Made by a program: the position numbers and the translations under genes. DNA of 64,000 nt from Paraflavitalea devenefica (GTDB lineage Bacteria; Bacteroidota; Bacteroidia; Chitinophagales; Chitinophagaceae), in NCBI RefSeq assembly GCF_011759375.1, contig NZ_JAARML010000001.1, forward strand, positions 1,984,001-2,048,000, read 5' to 3'. Shown piece by piece: positions 16,727-26,591 of the stretch; position 1 is the stretch's first letter; each line of letters opens with the position of its first letter. Below the pieces are notes generated by a model. It saw only the letters and a list, made by a program, of their open reading frames with translations, was not told the origin of the DNA and ran no database searches.

Positions 16727-19700
16727 ATGGGCCGTAGTTACATCATCCCCTGGCTGCTGGCAGTTACCCTGTTGTCCGGAACAATTTCTGTATCCGGTCA
16801 AAGAACCTATACGAGTCAATCAGTACTGGCCGTTGGGAATTGGTATAAATTAGCTGTATCCGGTCCCGGCATCTACAAAATAGACCTCCCTTTTCTGACT
16901 GCGCTCGGTATTACTGCAACTTCCCTGCCATCTGCTTCCATCCGGTTATTTGGCAATGGCGGACAAATGCTTCCTGAAAATGCCAACAGTGCTGTAGTGG
17001 ATGACCTCGCAGAAAATGCTATCTTGATCGAAGATGGGGGCGATGGGATTTTCAATGGAGCCGATTATTTGCTTTTTTATGCCTCCGGGCCTCATGATTG
17101 GGTAAATGACCCTGTCAACAGGCGTTTCTCCCACCGGAAAAATGTATACAGCGAACAATCATTTTATTACCTGTCGATCGGAGGCGCCGGCAAGCGCATC
17201 GCCACCCTTAATACGCCCTTTTCTCCCAATACCACTATTACCACTTTTTCCGACAGATATTTTTATGAGTTGGATTCCGTAAACCTGTTAAGCAGTGGCC
17301 GTCAATGGTTTGGAGAAGACTTTGCTGATGGTCCCGGTAAACTGAAAACCCGCAGTTTTACCCTTTCCATCCCTTCCGTAACAACTGATCCCGGGCTGAT
17401 CACGGCCAGTTGCCTCAGCCGTTCATTCGGGGCCTCCGGCCGCTTCCATGTATCCGTTAATAATCAGGCTGTAATGGTCCTGGACATTCCTCCGGTGGCT
17501 ACGGGTCCCTACGACCAGTTTGCCCGGATTATAGAGTCTTCCGGATCATTTACCAATGCCCAGCAACAGCTTTCCATCCGGTTCGATTATACGCCTGCCA
17601 GTGTCAATGCCCAGGGCTGGCTCAACTGGTTTGAAGTGTTTACCCGGCGGAACCTGTCTATGGCCGGTGTAAATCAATTGCTTTTCCGGGACTGGAGCAG
17701 TACCGGGGCCGGCAATACAGGCAATTTCATTATTAAGAATGGCTCCCCCACTACGAGGGTATGGGATATCTCCCGTCCGTTGGAACCGGTTGGCCTGCCG
17801 GTAACTGTCCAGGGGAGTGACCTGAATTTTGTGAACGACTGCAGTGTTTTACGTGAGTATGTGGCATTTAATACTTCGGGCCTGCTCATACCGGTAGCGA
17901 TAGGCAGGGTGATGAATCAGAACCTCCACAACCCGGTATTGACCGATTTCCTGATTGTTACCCATACTTCTTTGCTGGCACAGGCGCAGCGGCTGGCGCA
18001 ATTCCACCAGCAGCAAAATAACCTGAAAGTCACCGTAGTCACTACCGAACAGATTTTCAATGAGTTTTCCTCCGGTACGCCCGATCCTGTAGCCATCCGT
18101 GATTTTGTAAAGATGTATCACGACCGGGCAGGGTCCGACACTACCAAACGGGCCAGGTATTTATTGTTGCTGGGCGATGCTTCCTTTGATTATAAAACGC
18201 GTATTACCAACAATACCAACCTGGTGCCGGCCTGGGAAAGCCCTGTCTCGCTGGATCCGCTGGCTACCTATACCTCTGATGACTTTTTTGGCTTGCTGGA
18301 TGATGCCGATGATATAAATGGTACCGGTACCTACCTGTTGGATATCGGCATAGGCCGTATCCCTGCCCGCCATGAACGGGAGGCGCAGGCCATCATTGAT
18401 AAGATCATCGCTTATCACCAGCCCCAAAGCCTGGGTCCCTGGCGGAATGAGCTTACTTTTGTGGCCGACGATGAGGATAATAACCTGCATCTGCAGGATG
18501 CTGAGATCATCACCCAATCGGCTGCGGCTACAGCACCGGTCTTTAATACGGATAAGATCTATCTCGATGCTTTCCGGCAGGAGAGTGGCGCCGGTGGAAG
18601 CCGTTACCCAGCAGTTAATCTCGCCATCAATAACCAGCTTTTCAATGGTACCCTCATCTGGAATTACAGCGGGCATGGAGGCTATCGCAGGCTGGCAGAA
18701 GAAGTGGTACTGGACCAGGATATTATCAATACTTTCAACAACCCGGAAAAACTACCTTTATTTATTACAGCTACCTGTGATGTAGCGCCATATGACAATC
18801 CACTCGTCAGTTCTATCGGGGAAAACCTGCTGCTGCGTGAAAAAACAGGGGCCATTGCCCTTATGACCACCACCCGGCTGGTATTTGCTTTCAGTAACCG
18901 GATCATGAATAAGAATTATGTGGAAACTGCCCTGCAAAAGCGACCCGATGGCCGTTATTTTACCCTTGGCGAAGCCGTGCGCTACGCCAAAAACCTCACT
19001 TATACCTTTTTTAGTGATGTAATCAATAACCGCAAGTTCACCTTGCTGGGCGACCCCGCCATGAACCTGGCATTTCCGGTGCATACGGTACAAACAACTG
19101 CGGTAAATGGCATACCGGTGACGGCGCAGCCCGATACCCTCAAAGCCCTGGCAGAATATACTATTAGCGGGCAGGTTACCGATGCTGCCGGTAATGTGCT
19201 CAACAATTTCAATGGTACAGTAAATGCCACGGTGTTTGATAAGGCCCAGACAACCAGTACACTGGCTAATGATCCCGGCAGTTTGCCCGTCGCCTTCCAG
19301 GTACAAAAAAATACCCTTTTTAAGGGCAAAGCCAAAGTAAGCAATGGCCTGTTCTCCTTCCGCTTTGTGGTGCCCAAGGACATTAATTACCAGTTTGGCA
19401 ACGGTAAGATCAGCTATTATGCCGACAACGGGGCTGCAGATGGCAATGGGGCTTTTACCAATATCATTATTGGCGGATCGGGTGACAGCACGGCTGACCG
19501 GGAAGGACCACAGATCAAGGCATTTCTTAACGACGAGAAGTTTGTGAACGGAAGTATCAGTAATGACAGACCGATTTTACTGGTAAGGCTGGCCGACTCT
19601 TCCGGCATTAATATTATGGGTACCGGCATTGGTCATGACCTGGTAGCCATACTGGATCATAACCAGCAACAGTCGTTTGTGCTGAATGATTTTTATGAAA

Positions 19701-20155
19701 GCGACCTGGACAATTTCCGGAAAGGAACGGTACGGTTCCAACTGCCCGGCTTAACGGAAGGGCCTCATACCCTTACCATTAAGGCCTGGGACGCTGTTAA
19801 TAATTCCAGTGAGGTAACCCTTGAATTCAGGATCTTTAACCAGCAAAACCTACTGCTGGATCATGTTTTGAACTATCCGAATCCGTTTACCACCCGCACC
19901 ACTTTTTGGTTTGAACATAACCGGCCAGGCGAGGAATTACATGTAGATATTCAGGTATTTACCATTACCGGCAAGCTGGTAAAGACCCTTCGGCATACAA
20001 TATTTTCACCCGGCAACCGTTCGAGTGAGGTAGAATGGGACGGACGCGATGAATATGGCAGTAAAATAGGCCGGGGAGTTTATATTTACCGTTTGCGGGT
20101 ACAAACGATGGACGGTAAAGCTGCTCAAAAACTCGAAAAATTGTTTATATTGTAA
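16727..20155 (+). CDS. porU: Type IX secretion system sortase PorU (C25 family peptidase)
   Basis: 1142-residue surface peptidase that removes C-terminal sorting signals of T9SS cargo and links cargo to the cell surface. A signal peptide (about 1-25) precedes an N-terminal beta region and a gingipain-like C25 domain (about 400-790). The catalytic histidine is His650 in NYSGHGGY and the cysteine is Cys684 in ITATCDVAPYDNP. The C-terminal end (about 1045-1142) is an FlgD-like/T9SS C-terminal domain (NYPNPFTTRTTFWFEH; IGRGVYIYRLRV). It is followed by porV and is divergent from gldJ, the usual T9SS order. Length and domain order match PorU rather than a secreted gingipain. Confidence 0.92.
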   Translation: MGRSYIIPWLLAVTLLSGTISVSGQRTYTSQSVLAVGNWYKLAVSGPGIYKIDLPFLTALGITATSLPSASIRLFGNGGQMLPENANSAVVDDLAENAILIEDGGDGIFNGADYLLFYASGPHDWVNDPVNRRFSHRKNVYSEQSFYYLSIGGAGKRIATLNTPFSPNTTITTFSDRYFYELDSVNLLSSGRQWFGEDFADGPGKLKTRSFTLSIPSVTTDPGLITASCLSRSFGASGRFHVSVNNQAVMVLDIPPVATGPYDQFARIIESSGSFTNAQQQLSIRFDYTPASVNAQGWLNWFEVFTRRNLSMAGVNQLLFRDWSSTGAGNTGNFIIKNGSPTTRVWDISRPLEPVGLPVTVQGSDLNFVNDCSVLREYVAFNTSGLLIPVAIGRVMNQNLHNPVLTDFLIVTHTSLLAQAQRLAQFHQQQNNLKVTVVTTEQIFNEFSSGTPDPVAIRDFVKMYHDRAGSDTTKRARYLLLLGDASFDYKTRITNNTNLVPAWESPVSLDPLATYTSDDFFGLLDDADDINGTGTYLLDIGIGRIPARHEREAQAIIDKIIAYHQPQSLGPWRNELTFVADDEDNNLHLQDAEIITQSAAATAPVFNTDKIYLDAFRQESGAGGSRYPAVNLAINNQLFNGTLIWNYSGHGGYRRLAEEVVLDQDIINTFNNPEKLPLFITATCDVAPYDNPLVSSIGENLLLREKTGAIALMTTTRLVFAFSNRIMNKNYVETALQKRPDGRYFTLGEAVRYAKNLTYTFFSDVINNRKFTLLGDPAMNLAFPVHTVQTTAVNGIPVTAQPDTLKALAEYTISGQVTDAAGNVLNNFNGTVNATVFDKAQTTSTLANDPGSLPVAFQVQKNTLFKGKAKVSNGLFSFRFVVPKDINYQFGNGKISYYADNGAADGNGAFTNIIIGGSGDSTADREGPQIKAFLNDEKFVNGSISNDRPILLVRLADSSGINIMGTGIGHDLVAILDHNQQQSFVLNDFYESDLDNFRKGTVRFQLPGLTEGPHTLTIKAWDAVNNSSEVTLEFRIFNQQNLLLDHVLNYPNPFTTRTTFWFEHNRPGEELHVDIQVFTITGKLVKTLRHTIFSPGNRSSEVEWDGRDEYGSKIGRGVYIYRLRVQTMDGKAAQKLEKLFIL

Positions 20156-20166
20156 TTCAGTATTTG

Positions 20167-20174
20167 TATTTTTG
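20167..20174 (+). promoter_or_regulatory. Possible -7 box for porV
   Basis: TATTTTTG in the porU-porV gap fits TAnnTTTG. It would give porV a leader of about 165 bases. No well-spaced -33 element is seen, so read-through from porU may dominate. Confidence 0.3.
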
Positions 20175-20346
20175 GCCACTTATATTTCAACCGCCTATTG
20201 AATTGATATTCTACTCTGAAAGTTTTATTCGCCTCAGCAAGGCCATCTTGCCAAAACTAACTTAATCCAAACCTGATTCTTTTTATTATTGAATGATCGC
20301 ATTTGCTGTAGGGCGAAATTCCTTAAAACAAGACAAATACTCATGT

Positions 20347-21528
20347 ATGAAACGAAAGACCTTTAAACTGACTGCTGCTTTATTTTTAATGGCGGGGTTG
20401 AATTCATTGACTGCTCAAACTGACTCTATTAATGTGGTCACTACAGCCGTACCTTTTCTGAGGATTTCCCCCGATGCAAGGGCCGGCGGCATGGGAGATC
20501 TTGGTGTAGCTACTTCAGCCGATGCCAACTCAGCTTTTTGGAATCTCGCTAAAACGCCCTTTGCTGAAAAGAATTTCAGCATTGGCTTAACCTACACGCC
20601 CTGGTTGAAAGACCTGGGACTTAATGATGTATACCTGCTGGCATTAGCCGGTTATTATAAACTGGATGAGTTGCAAGCGATGTCTGCATCCGTCAGGTAT
20701 TTCAGTCTCGGTAATATTCAATTTACGAATGGTAATGGCGATTATTGGGGCGATGGACGTCCACGTGAATTTGGTGTAGATGTGGGTTATTCCCGTAAAT
20801 TATCTGATAAGATAGGTCTTGGTATAGCGTTGCGCTATATTAATTCCAACCTGGCGGCCGGCGCACCTTCTACCGGAACTGCTTACAAAGCGGGCAGTAC
20901 TTTCGCTGGTGATGTTTCCTTCTTCTATTCTGGTGTACGCCCTTCGGGCAATGGCTGGAACTTCGGTGCTGTGCTCAGTAACCTCGGCGGTAAAGTAGGT
21001 TATACCAACGATGCTCAGCAAAGGGATTATATTCCTGCCAACCTTAGCATTGGTACTACTTATACTGCACAGATTGATGAAACCAATAAGATCCAGTTCG
21101 GTCTTGACCTGCATAAACTGCTGGTGCCTACACCGCCTAAATTTACTGGTGATATCCCTACCGATTCAGCACTCACTGTTAAATACAGGGATAAGAGTGT
21201 TGTAAATAGCTGGTTCAGTTCTTTTGGCGATGCGCCCGGGGGCTTCAGTGAAGAACTGAGGGAATTCCAGGTATCTGTTGGTGCTGAGTATGGTTATAAT
21301 GACCAGTTCTTTGTTCGTGCGGGTTATTTCTACGAGGACAAGAACAAGGGTAACCGCAAATATTTTACTGTAGGTCTGGGCCTTAAATACAATGTATTTG
21401 GTCTTAACTTCTCTTACCTGGTGCCTTCGGGTTCTGGCGTGAACAGGAACCCCCTGTCCAATACCCTCCGCTTCGGTTTGGTATTTGACCTGGATGATAC
21501 CGGAAGCAGCACTTCTCCCACTCAATAA
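20347..21528 (+). CDS. porV: Type IX secretion outer-membrane protein PorV (LptO)
   Basis: 393-residue FadL-like outer-membrane barrel of the PorV family. In the T9SS attachment complex PorV shuttles cargo from the translocon to the PorU sortase. I chose the ATG at 20347 (MKRKTFKLTAALFLMAGL), which gives a signal peptide ending near LTAQ; the frame extends 18 residues upstream without signal character. The N-terminal stretch FLRISPDARAGGMGDLGVAT followed by DANSAFWNLAK is the family signature. It lies 191 bases after porU and ends before a strong terminator, so porU-porV is a two-gene unit. Confidence 0.93.
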   Translation: MKRKTFKLTAALFLMAGLNSLTAQTDSINVVTTAVPFLRISPDARAGGMGDLGVATSADANSAFWNLAKTPFAEKNFSIGLTYTPWLKDLGLNDVYLLALAGYYKLDELQAMSASVRYFSLGNIQFTNGNGDYWGDGRPREFGVDVGYSRKLSDKIGLGIALRYINSNLAAGAPSTGTAYKAGSTFAGDVSFFYSGVRPSGNGWNFGAVLSNLGGKVGYTNDAQQRDYIPANLSIGTTYTAQIDETNKIQFGLDLHKLLVPTPPKFTGDIPTDSALTVKYRDKSVVNSWFSSFGDAPGGFSEELREFQVSVGAEYGYNDQFFVRAGYFYEDKNKGNRKYFTVGLGLKYNVFGLNFSYLVPSGSGVNRNPLSNTLRFGLVFDLDDTGSSTSPTQ

Positions 21529-21559
21529 TTACGACTAATATTAATTGAATATATTTGAA

Positions 21560-21586
21560 GCGTTCCGGTCTCCGGAACGCTTTTTT
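21560..21586 (+). terminator. Strong terminator after porV
   Basis: A perfect 9-bp stem (GCGTTCCGG with CCGGAACGC), three-base loop TCT, and six T. It closes the porU-porV unit before ispF. Confidence 0.9.
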
Positions 21587-21606
21587 AATGATCAAATATT
21601 AAATTA

Positions 21607-22083
21607 ATGTATCGCATAGGCTTTGGCATAGATTTTCATCAATTGGTAGCAGGCAGGCAATTATGGATTGGTGGTGTAAACATTCCTCATCATAAAGGCG
21701 CTTTGGGGCATAGTGATGCAGATGTGTTGCTGCATGCCATTTGTGATGCCTTGCTGGGTGCGTTGGCCCTGGGTGATATTGGTATACATTTCCCCAATAC
21801 TGATCCTGCTTACAAGGATATTGACAGTAAAATACTGCTGCAGCATACGTATACACTCATTAAAGCAAAAAACTACCGGGTGGTAAATGTTGATTCCTCC
21901 ATCTGCCTGGAGGCGCCCAAGATCAAAAAATATTCCGGGGAAATGCGTAAAGTGATTGCTTCCATTCTGGAAATTACAGAAGAAGATGTATCTGTAAAGG
22001 CTACTACTACAGAACAGATGGGATTTGTAGGACGGGAGGAGGGGCTGGTGGCTTATGCTAATGTGCTCCTGCAAAAAATCTAA
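21607..22083 (+). CDS. ispF: 2-C-methyl-D-erythritol 2,4-cyclodiphosphate synthase (IspF)
   Basis: 158-residue trimeric metal enzyme of the non-mevalonate isoprenoid pathway; it cyclises CDP-methylerythritol phosphate. The metal site is seen as GIDFH at the N-terminus (Asp9, His11) and the histidine in GALGHSDADVLLHA. The KATTTEQMGFVGREEG motif near the C-terminus is the CDP-binding signature. It begins 20 bases after the porV terminator and is followed by dut 18 bases after its stop. The only visible box in the gap after it belongs to dut, so its own promoter must lie close to or overlap the terminator. Confidence 0.96.
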   Translation: MYRIGFGIDFHQLVAGRQLWIGGVNIPHHKGALGHSDADVLLHAICDALLGALALGDIGIHFPNTDPAYKDIDSKILLQHTYTLIKAKNYRVVNVDSSICLEAPKIKKYSGEMRKVIASILEITEEDVSVKATTTEQMGFVGREEGLVAYANVLLQKI

Positions 22084-22089
22084 ATCCTT

Positions 22090-22097
22090 TACCTTTG
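22090..22097 (+). promoter_or_regulatory. -7 box of dut, four bases before the ATG
   Basis: TACCTTTG-CGCC-ATG. The box is a full TAnnTTTG match and would start transcription at or next to the dut ATG. Confidence 0.5.
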
Positions 22098-22101
22098 CGC
22101 C

Positions 22102-22545
22102 ATGTCAAAAATTCATGTAAAGATTATCAATCAATCGTCTAATCCTTTACCCGAGTACAGCACTGAAGGGTCAGCGGGTATGGACCTGCGCGCCAATCTC
22201 GAAGCGCCGGTAGTATTAAAATCGCTGGAACGTTCTTTGATACCTACCGGGTTATTCATTGAATTGCCGGAGGGCTATGAAGCGCAGGTGAGGCCACGGA
22301 GCGGATTGGCTATCAAACAGGGACTTACCTGTTTAAATTCGCCTGGTACCATAGATGCCGACTACCGGGGGGAGATTAAGGTTATACTCATCAACCTGTC
22401 GCAGGAACCGCAAACCATTCAGCATGGCGACCGTATTGCACAAATGGTAGTACACAGCGTGGGCCAGGTAGCATGGATACCCGTTACCAGTATCGCGGTT
22501 ACTCAACGCAACGAAGGTGGCTTTGGTCACACCGGCAAATCCTGA
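22102..22545 (+). CDS. dut: dUTP diphosphatase (Dut)
   Basis: 147-residue homotrimeric dUTPase that hydrolyses dUTP to dUMP and keeps uracil out of DNA. All five family motifs are visible in order: STEGSAGMDLRA, RSLIPTGL, RPRSGLAIKQG, GTIDADYRGEI with HGDRIAQ, and the C-terminal RNEGGFGHTG arm. The length is standard. It lies 18 bases after ispF and 42 before a DUF4292 lipoprotein gene on the same strand. A consensus -7 box directly before the ATG suggests its own promoter. Confidence 0.97.
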   Translation: MSKIHVKIINQSSNPLPEYSTEGSAGMDLRANLEAPVVLKSLERSLIPTGLFIELPEGYEAQVRPRSGLAIKQGLTCLNSPGTIDADYRGEIKVILINLSQEPQTIQHGDRIAQMVVHSVGQVAWIPVTSIAVTQRNEGGFGHTGKS

Positions 22546-22587
22546 TCATTTTATACACTGGCTTCTGAATTTCTATATTCTTAATTT

Positions 22588-23412
22588 ATGAGATATTTTC
22601 ATTGGTTATTGGCTCCTCTTATCCTGGTGATTGGTATTAACGTAAGTAGCTGCCGTTCGGCCAAAAAGATCCAGACGGCCATTACAAAAAAAGATACTGC
22701 CGTAGTAGTACCGGTGATTGACCGTAAGGCCGATTCCACCCAATTCATTCAGCAGGTATACAATGCTGTACAGAACAACCGTATCATCAACTTCCGCACT
22801 ATGTCGGCTAAGGTGAAGGTGGAATACAAAGGCGCCGATGGTAAAAAGCCCGATTTCACGGCTAACGTGAAACTTCAAAAGGACAGTATTATCTGGATCA
22901 GTATCAATTCCATACTGGGCGAGGCGCTACGGGCCATGGTAACAAAAGATAGTGTGAAGGTGTTATATAAAATGGACAGAATGGCGCAATTGAGGTCTAT
23001 CGAGTACCTCCAGGAAGTAACCAAAATACCCTTCTCTTTTACAGAGTTGCAGGATTTGCTCATGGGCAACCCTATCTACCTCGATAGCAATATTGTGTCT
23101 TATAAGAACGAGGAAAAAACGGTTTCCCTCATCAGTGTAGGCACCCTGTTTAAGCATTTGTTAACAGTTTCCCGGGGCGACTATACGCCACAACACAGTA
23201 AGCTGGACGATATAGATGTGATCCGGGCCCGTACCTGTGACATCACTTATGGGGATTATGAAACCAAAAATGGCATTAATTTCTCTAAATACCGGAAAAT
23301 CGTAGTGTCTGAGAAGTCTAAGTTGGAGATCGAACTGCAGTTCAAGCAATTTGAATTTAACGAACAATTAAGCTTCCCATTCAATATCCCGAAAAATTAT
23401 AAACGTCAATAA
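22588..23412 (+). CDS. DUF4292 lipoprotein
   Basis: 274 residues with a lipoprotein signal (hydrophobic about 5-20, lipobox ending NVSSC at about residue 22). The rest resembles DUF4292, a Bacteroidota family with a LolA/LppX-like half-barrel fold: FRTMSAKVKVEYKG, DSIIWISINSILGEALRAM, and LLMGNPIYLD are typical segments. The function is unknown. Such folds usually bind lipid or lipoprotein acyl chains, so an outer-membrane assembly role is plausible. The next gene is an EnvC-like murein hydrolase activator, a common pairing in this phylum and probably co-transcribed (about 90 bases between). Confidence 0.78.
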   Translation: MRYFHWLLAPLILVIGINVSSCRSAKKIQTAITKKDTAVVVPVIDRKADSTQFIQQVYNAVQNNRIINFRTMSAKVKVEYKGADGKKPDFTANVKLQKDSIIWISINSILGEALRAMVTKDSVKVLYKMDRMAQLRSIEYLQEVTKIPFSFTELQDLLMGNPIYLDSNIVSYKNEEKTVSLISVGTLFKHLLTVSRGDYTPQHSKLDDIDVIRARTCDITYGDYETKNGINFSKYRKIVVSEKSKLEIELQFKQFEFNEQLSFPFNIPKNYKRQ

Positions 23413-23505
23413 ACGTTATAGCTGTACAATCTTTTGGCATCCCTGAGCGTTGCTGTATAGGTTGCGACCCGGTATATGCGCTTTTTAACTCGTAAAAATT
23501 CTGTC

Positions 23506-24804
23506 ATGCTCAAAACATTATTTTCCTGTTTACTGGTACTTGCTTTTTCCGGCTCCCTGCTGGCTCAAACCAGTGATGACCTGAAGAAGAAACAGGCTGA
23601 GATTCAACAAGAAATAGATGATTTGAAGCAGTCGCTGAATGATACCAAAAAGAATAAAAAGGCCGGCCTTGGTCAGCTATCCATGATCAAGAAAAAACTG
23701 CGTCTCCGGGAGCAGGCCATCAACAACATCAATGACCAGATCAACGTGATCCAGGGTAATATCAGTCAGTCGCGTAACGAAATTTCCCGCCTCAAGCTGG
23801 AGCTGGATACCCTGAAAGCCCAGTATGAAAAAAGTGTGGTATATGCCTACAAGAACCGCAGCAATTACGACTTCCTGAACTTTATATTCTCTGCCGCCAA
23901 CTTTAATGATGCCCTCAAAAGGATAGAGTACCTCAAATCGTACCGTCAGTATCGTGAGCAGCAGGCTACTTCCATAAAAAGCACCCAACTGCTTTTGCAG
24001 GGGAAGATATCCAGCCTGGAAAGTACCCAAAAGCGTAAAAGTGATGCCTTGCAGGAACAGGAAAAAGAAAAAGTAGTACTGGTAGAAGAGCGCAAGGAAA
24101 AAGATGAGATCGTTAACAAGCTCAAAGCCCGTGAACGGGAGTTAACAAAAGAACTGACCGATAAGCAGCGTGCAGATAAGAAATTACGTGATGGTATCAT
24201 GGCCGCTATCCGCCGCGAAACGGAAAAAGCGCGGGCAGAGGCATTGCGCCGGGAGAAAGAAGCAGCAGCGGCTGCTAAGAAAGCGGCAGCCAACAATGCA
24301 GCTTCGAACCCCAATACAGCAGCCAACGCACCTGCAAAAACTACTGCTGCCAAACCTAAAAGTGTATTTGCAGCAACGCCCGAGGGAGAGCTCATCTCTG
24401 ATAACTTCGAAAAGAACCGTGGTAAATTGCCCTGGCCTATAGATAAGGGACAGATCAAGATCCATTTTGGCCCTTATAAGATCCCTGAATTAAAAATTAC
24501 CGGTAACAATCCGGGCCTTACCCTGGAAACAGACGAAGGCGCTGCTGTAAAGGCTGTTTTCGACGGAGAAGTGATCTCTGTATTTGAAGTGGATGGGACC
24601 AGCGCTGTCTTTGTGCGTCATGGTAAGTATTTTACTACCTACAGTAACCTGAATGGAGTAAGCGTATCCAGAAATCAGCATGTGAAGGCCGGCCAGGTAT
24701 TGGGCAAGGCGGCTTCCAATGGTGAAGGCAACGGTGAAATTGAATTTGTATTAATGCAGGATACCCGTAACCTCGATCCGGAACCCTGGATCAGAAGGCG
24801 GTAA
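23506..24804 (+). CDS. EnvC-like murein hydrolase activator (degenerate LytM/M23 domain)
   Basis: About 432 residues. I chose the ATG at 23506 (MLKTLFSCLLVLAF), which gives a signal peptide ending at LLAQ; the frame begins 10 residues earlier. Residues about 20-270 are a long coiled coil rich in Lys, Glu and Gln, then an Ala/Pro linker, then a C-terminal M23-like domain (about 325-432). The zinc ligands of active M23 peptidases are missing: the H-x(3)-D region reads NNPGLTLET, the YAHL histidine position reads YSNL, and the HLHF motif reads EIEF. This matches EnvC and NlpD, which activate cell-division amidases rather than cut peptidoglycan. A hairpin terminator follows. Confidence 0.85.
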   Translation: MLKTLFSCLLVLAFSGSLLAQTSDDLKKKQAEIQQEIDDLKQSLNDTKKNKKAGLGQLSMIKKKLRLREQAINNINDQINVIQGNISQSRNEISRLKLELDTLKAQYEKSVVYAYKNRSNYDFLNFIFSAANFNDALKRIEYLKSYRQYREQQATSIKSTQLLLQGKISSLESTQKRKSDALQEQEKEKVVLVEERKEKDEIVNKLKARERELTKELTDKQRADKKLRDGIMAAIRRETEKARAEALRREKEAAAAAKKAAANNAASNPNTAANAPAKTTAAKPKSVFAATPEGELISDNFEKNRGKLPWPIDKGQIKIHFGPYKIPELKITGNNPGLTLETDEGAAVKAVFDGEVISVFEVDGTSAVFVRHGKYFTTYSNLNGVSVSRNQHVKAGQVLGKAASNGEGNGEIEFVLMQDTRNLDPEPWIRRR

Positions 24805-24832
24805 GCAGGAAATAAATGATTAGCCCGATAAC

Positions 24833-26002
24833 TTAACCCCGCACACCAGCGGGGTTTTTCATGCCGGCACTATTAAATGAAGCGCCGAGGAACCTGTTAT
24901 ACAATGCCTCATATTGGGGTACAATCCTGTCAATATCAAACAGGCGGGCATGGGCCGCTGCATTTTGCTTAAACTGCTGCAGCTTCTCCGTATCTGACAA
25001 CAGTTCAATAGCATACCGGCCCATGGTATCCACGTCTCCCACATTGGCCAGGTAGCCAGTTTTTCCATGCACATTAATTTCGGGCAGACCACCTGCATTG
25101 GTAGAGATTACCGGTACGCCGGCTGCCATAGCTTCCAGGGCTGCCAGGCCAAAGCTTTCATAATCGGAAGTCAGCAGGAAAAGATCGGCAATGGCTAATA
25201 TATCTTCCATCTGCTCCTGTTTGCCTACAAAGCGGGTTTCATCGCAGATGCCCAGCTCACGGCACAGGCTTTCGGCAGCAGGACGCTCGGGGCCATCGCC
25301 TACAAACAATAGTTTACTGGGTACCTTCTTTACTGTTTCTGCAAATATCATCACCACATCCTGTACCCGTTTGAGCTTCCTGAAGTTGGAAGCATGGAGT
25401 AATATTTTCTCCCCATTGGGTGCTATTACCCGACGAAAAGCATCGATCGGTTTTTTATTGAACCGCTTTACATCCACAAAATTCTGGATCACTTCTATTT
25501 CTTTCTCTATCTGGAAATTCTTATAAGTTTCATCCCGCAGGTTATTGGATACGGCTGTAATGGCATCACTTTCATTAATGGAAAAGGTAACCACCGGCGC
25601 AAACGTCTTGTCCTTGCCTACCAGGGTAATATCTGTACCATGCAGGGTGGTAATGACAGGTATTCGTTTGCCCTGTTTTTCCAGGATCATTTTGGCCATA
25701 TAAGCAGCAGAGGCGTGCGGAATAGCGTAGTGCACATGCAGCAGGTCAATATTGCTGTTCACGATCACATCCACCATAGTACTGGCCAGGGCTGTTTCAT
25801 ACGGCGGATAATCAAATAAGGGATAATGCGGCACCCTCACCTCATGGTAGAATATATTGGCATGGAACTCACTCAATCTCACTGGTTGCTGATAGGTAAT
25901 AAAATGTACCTGGTGGTCTTTATCTGCCAGGGCCTTTCCCAATTCTGTTGCCAAAACGCCACTACCACCGAACGTAGGATAACAAACAATACCAATACGC
26001 AT
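24833..26002 (-). CDS. bshA: N-acetyl-alpha-D-glucosaminyl L-malate synthase (BshA)
   Basis: 389-residue GT4-family retaining glycosyltransferase. It joins UDP-GlcNAc and L-malate in the first step of bacillithiol synthesis. BshA-specific features include CYPTFGGSGVLATELG at the N-terminus, PLFDYPPYETALAS, HVHYAIPHASAAY, TTLHGTDITLVG, and the C-terminal donor-site motif SDYESFGLAALEAMAAG. It stands alone on the minus strand. The last eight codons overlap a terminator hairpin used by the convergent EnvC-like gene. BshB and BshC are not in this window. With OsmC and the sulfur genes nearby, it adds to a thiol-metabolism theme, which may be coincidence. Confidence 0.93.
   Translation of the reverse strand: MRIGIVCYPTFGGSGVLATELGKALADKDHQVHFITYQQPVRLSEFHANIFYHEVRVPHYPLFDYPPYETALASTMVDVIVNSNIDLLHVHYAIPHASAAYMAKMILEKQGKRIPVITTLHGTDITLVGKDKTFAPVVTFSINESDAITAVSNNLRDETYKNFQIEKEIEVIQNFVDVKRFNKKPIDAFRRVIAPNGEKILLHASNFRKLKRVQDVVMIFAETVKKVPSKLLFVGDGPERPAAESLCRELGICDETRFVGKQEQMEDILAIADLFLLTSDYESFGLAALEAMAAGVPVISTNAGGLPEINVHGKTGYLANVGDVDTMGRYAIELLSDTEKLQQFKQNAAAHARLFDIDRIVPQYEALYNRFLGASFNSAGMKNPAGVRG
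24837..24859 (+). terminator. Terminator between the EnvC-like gene and bshA
   Basis: CCCCGC, six bases, GCGGGG, then TTTTT. It follows the EnvC-like gene and lies inside the last codons of the convergent bshA. Confidence 0.8.
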
Positions 26003-26157
26003 ACGCTGCTTTAATTATTTGAGAATGTGAAGGTAAATGAATTAGTTTGGAATTAACTTTAGCTGGAAATAACACCTATAATGCACGGAATGTTCACTTT
26101 ATGTGCTGTTAATGTGGCGTCATTGGATTATCTTGTTGATAAATATGGATTATAAAT

Positions 26158-26547
26158 ATGAAAGTAAAGCATTACATCATCCTCGGGTTGCTACTGATCC
26201 TCGCAGGTTTTGTATATTTTCGCTATTACTGGGTATTTGCTGATGGAACCAAGGCCGGTATCCTCAACACTTTTCAGAAGAAAGGATACCTGTTCAAAAC
26301 CTATGAGGGAAAGATCATTCAAAGCGGCTTTAAAGTGAATGTACAAAGTAATGAATTTGAATTCAGTGTCGTTAGTGAATCGGTGGCCAAAACTTTAATG
26401 GAAAATGCCGGTAAGGATGTGGAACTGCATTATAGAAGTTACTTTGGTGCGCTGCCCTGGCGGGGGATGCAAAAGTTCATTGTAGACAGTGTTTATGAAG
26501 TAAGGGGCTCCAATGGCGAAACCATCCTTAGCCCGAAAAATAAGTAA
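26158..26547 (+). CDS. Small membrane-anchored conserved protein of unknown function
   Basis: 129 residues. One hydrophobic helix at the N-terminus (about 5-24: IILGLLLILAGFVYF) with no clear cleavage site suggests an inner-membrane anchor. The remainder is a small soluble domain (KAGILNTFQKKGYLFKTYEGK; VELHYRSYFGALPWRG). I do not recognise the family, although the pattern looks like a Bacteroidota conserved protein. It is monocistronic, converging on an RsmI-like gene across a gap with an 11-base periodic repeat. Confidence 0.7.
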   Translation: MKVKHYIILGLLLILAGFVYFRYYWVFADGTKAGILNTFQKKGYLFKTYEGKIIQSGFKVNVQSNEFEFSVVSESVAKTLMENAGKDVELHYRSYFGALPWRGMQKFIVDSVYEVRGSNGETILSPKNK

Positions 26548-26591
26548 GCCAGCAAGTACACCTGTACACCCCTTCCATGCCCTTGGTTAGC

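Noticed and set aside
23506..24804. Active M23 peptidase
   Set aside because: The zinc-binding histidines and aspartate are replaced, so it is called an EnvC-like activator.
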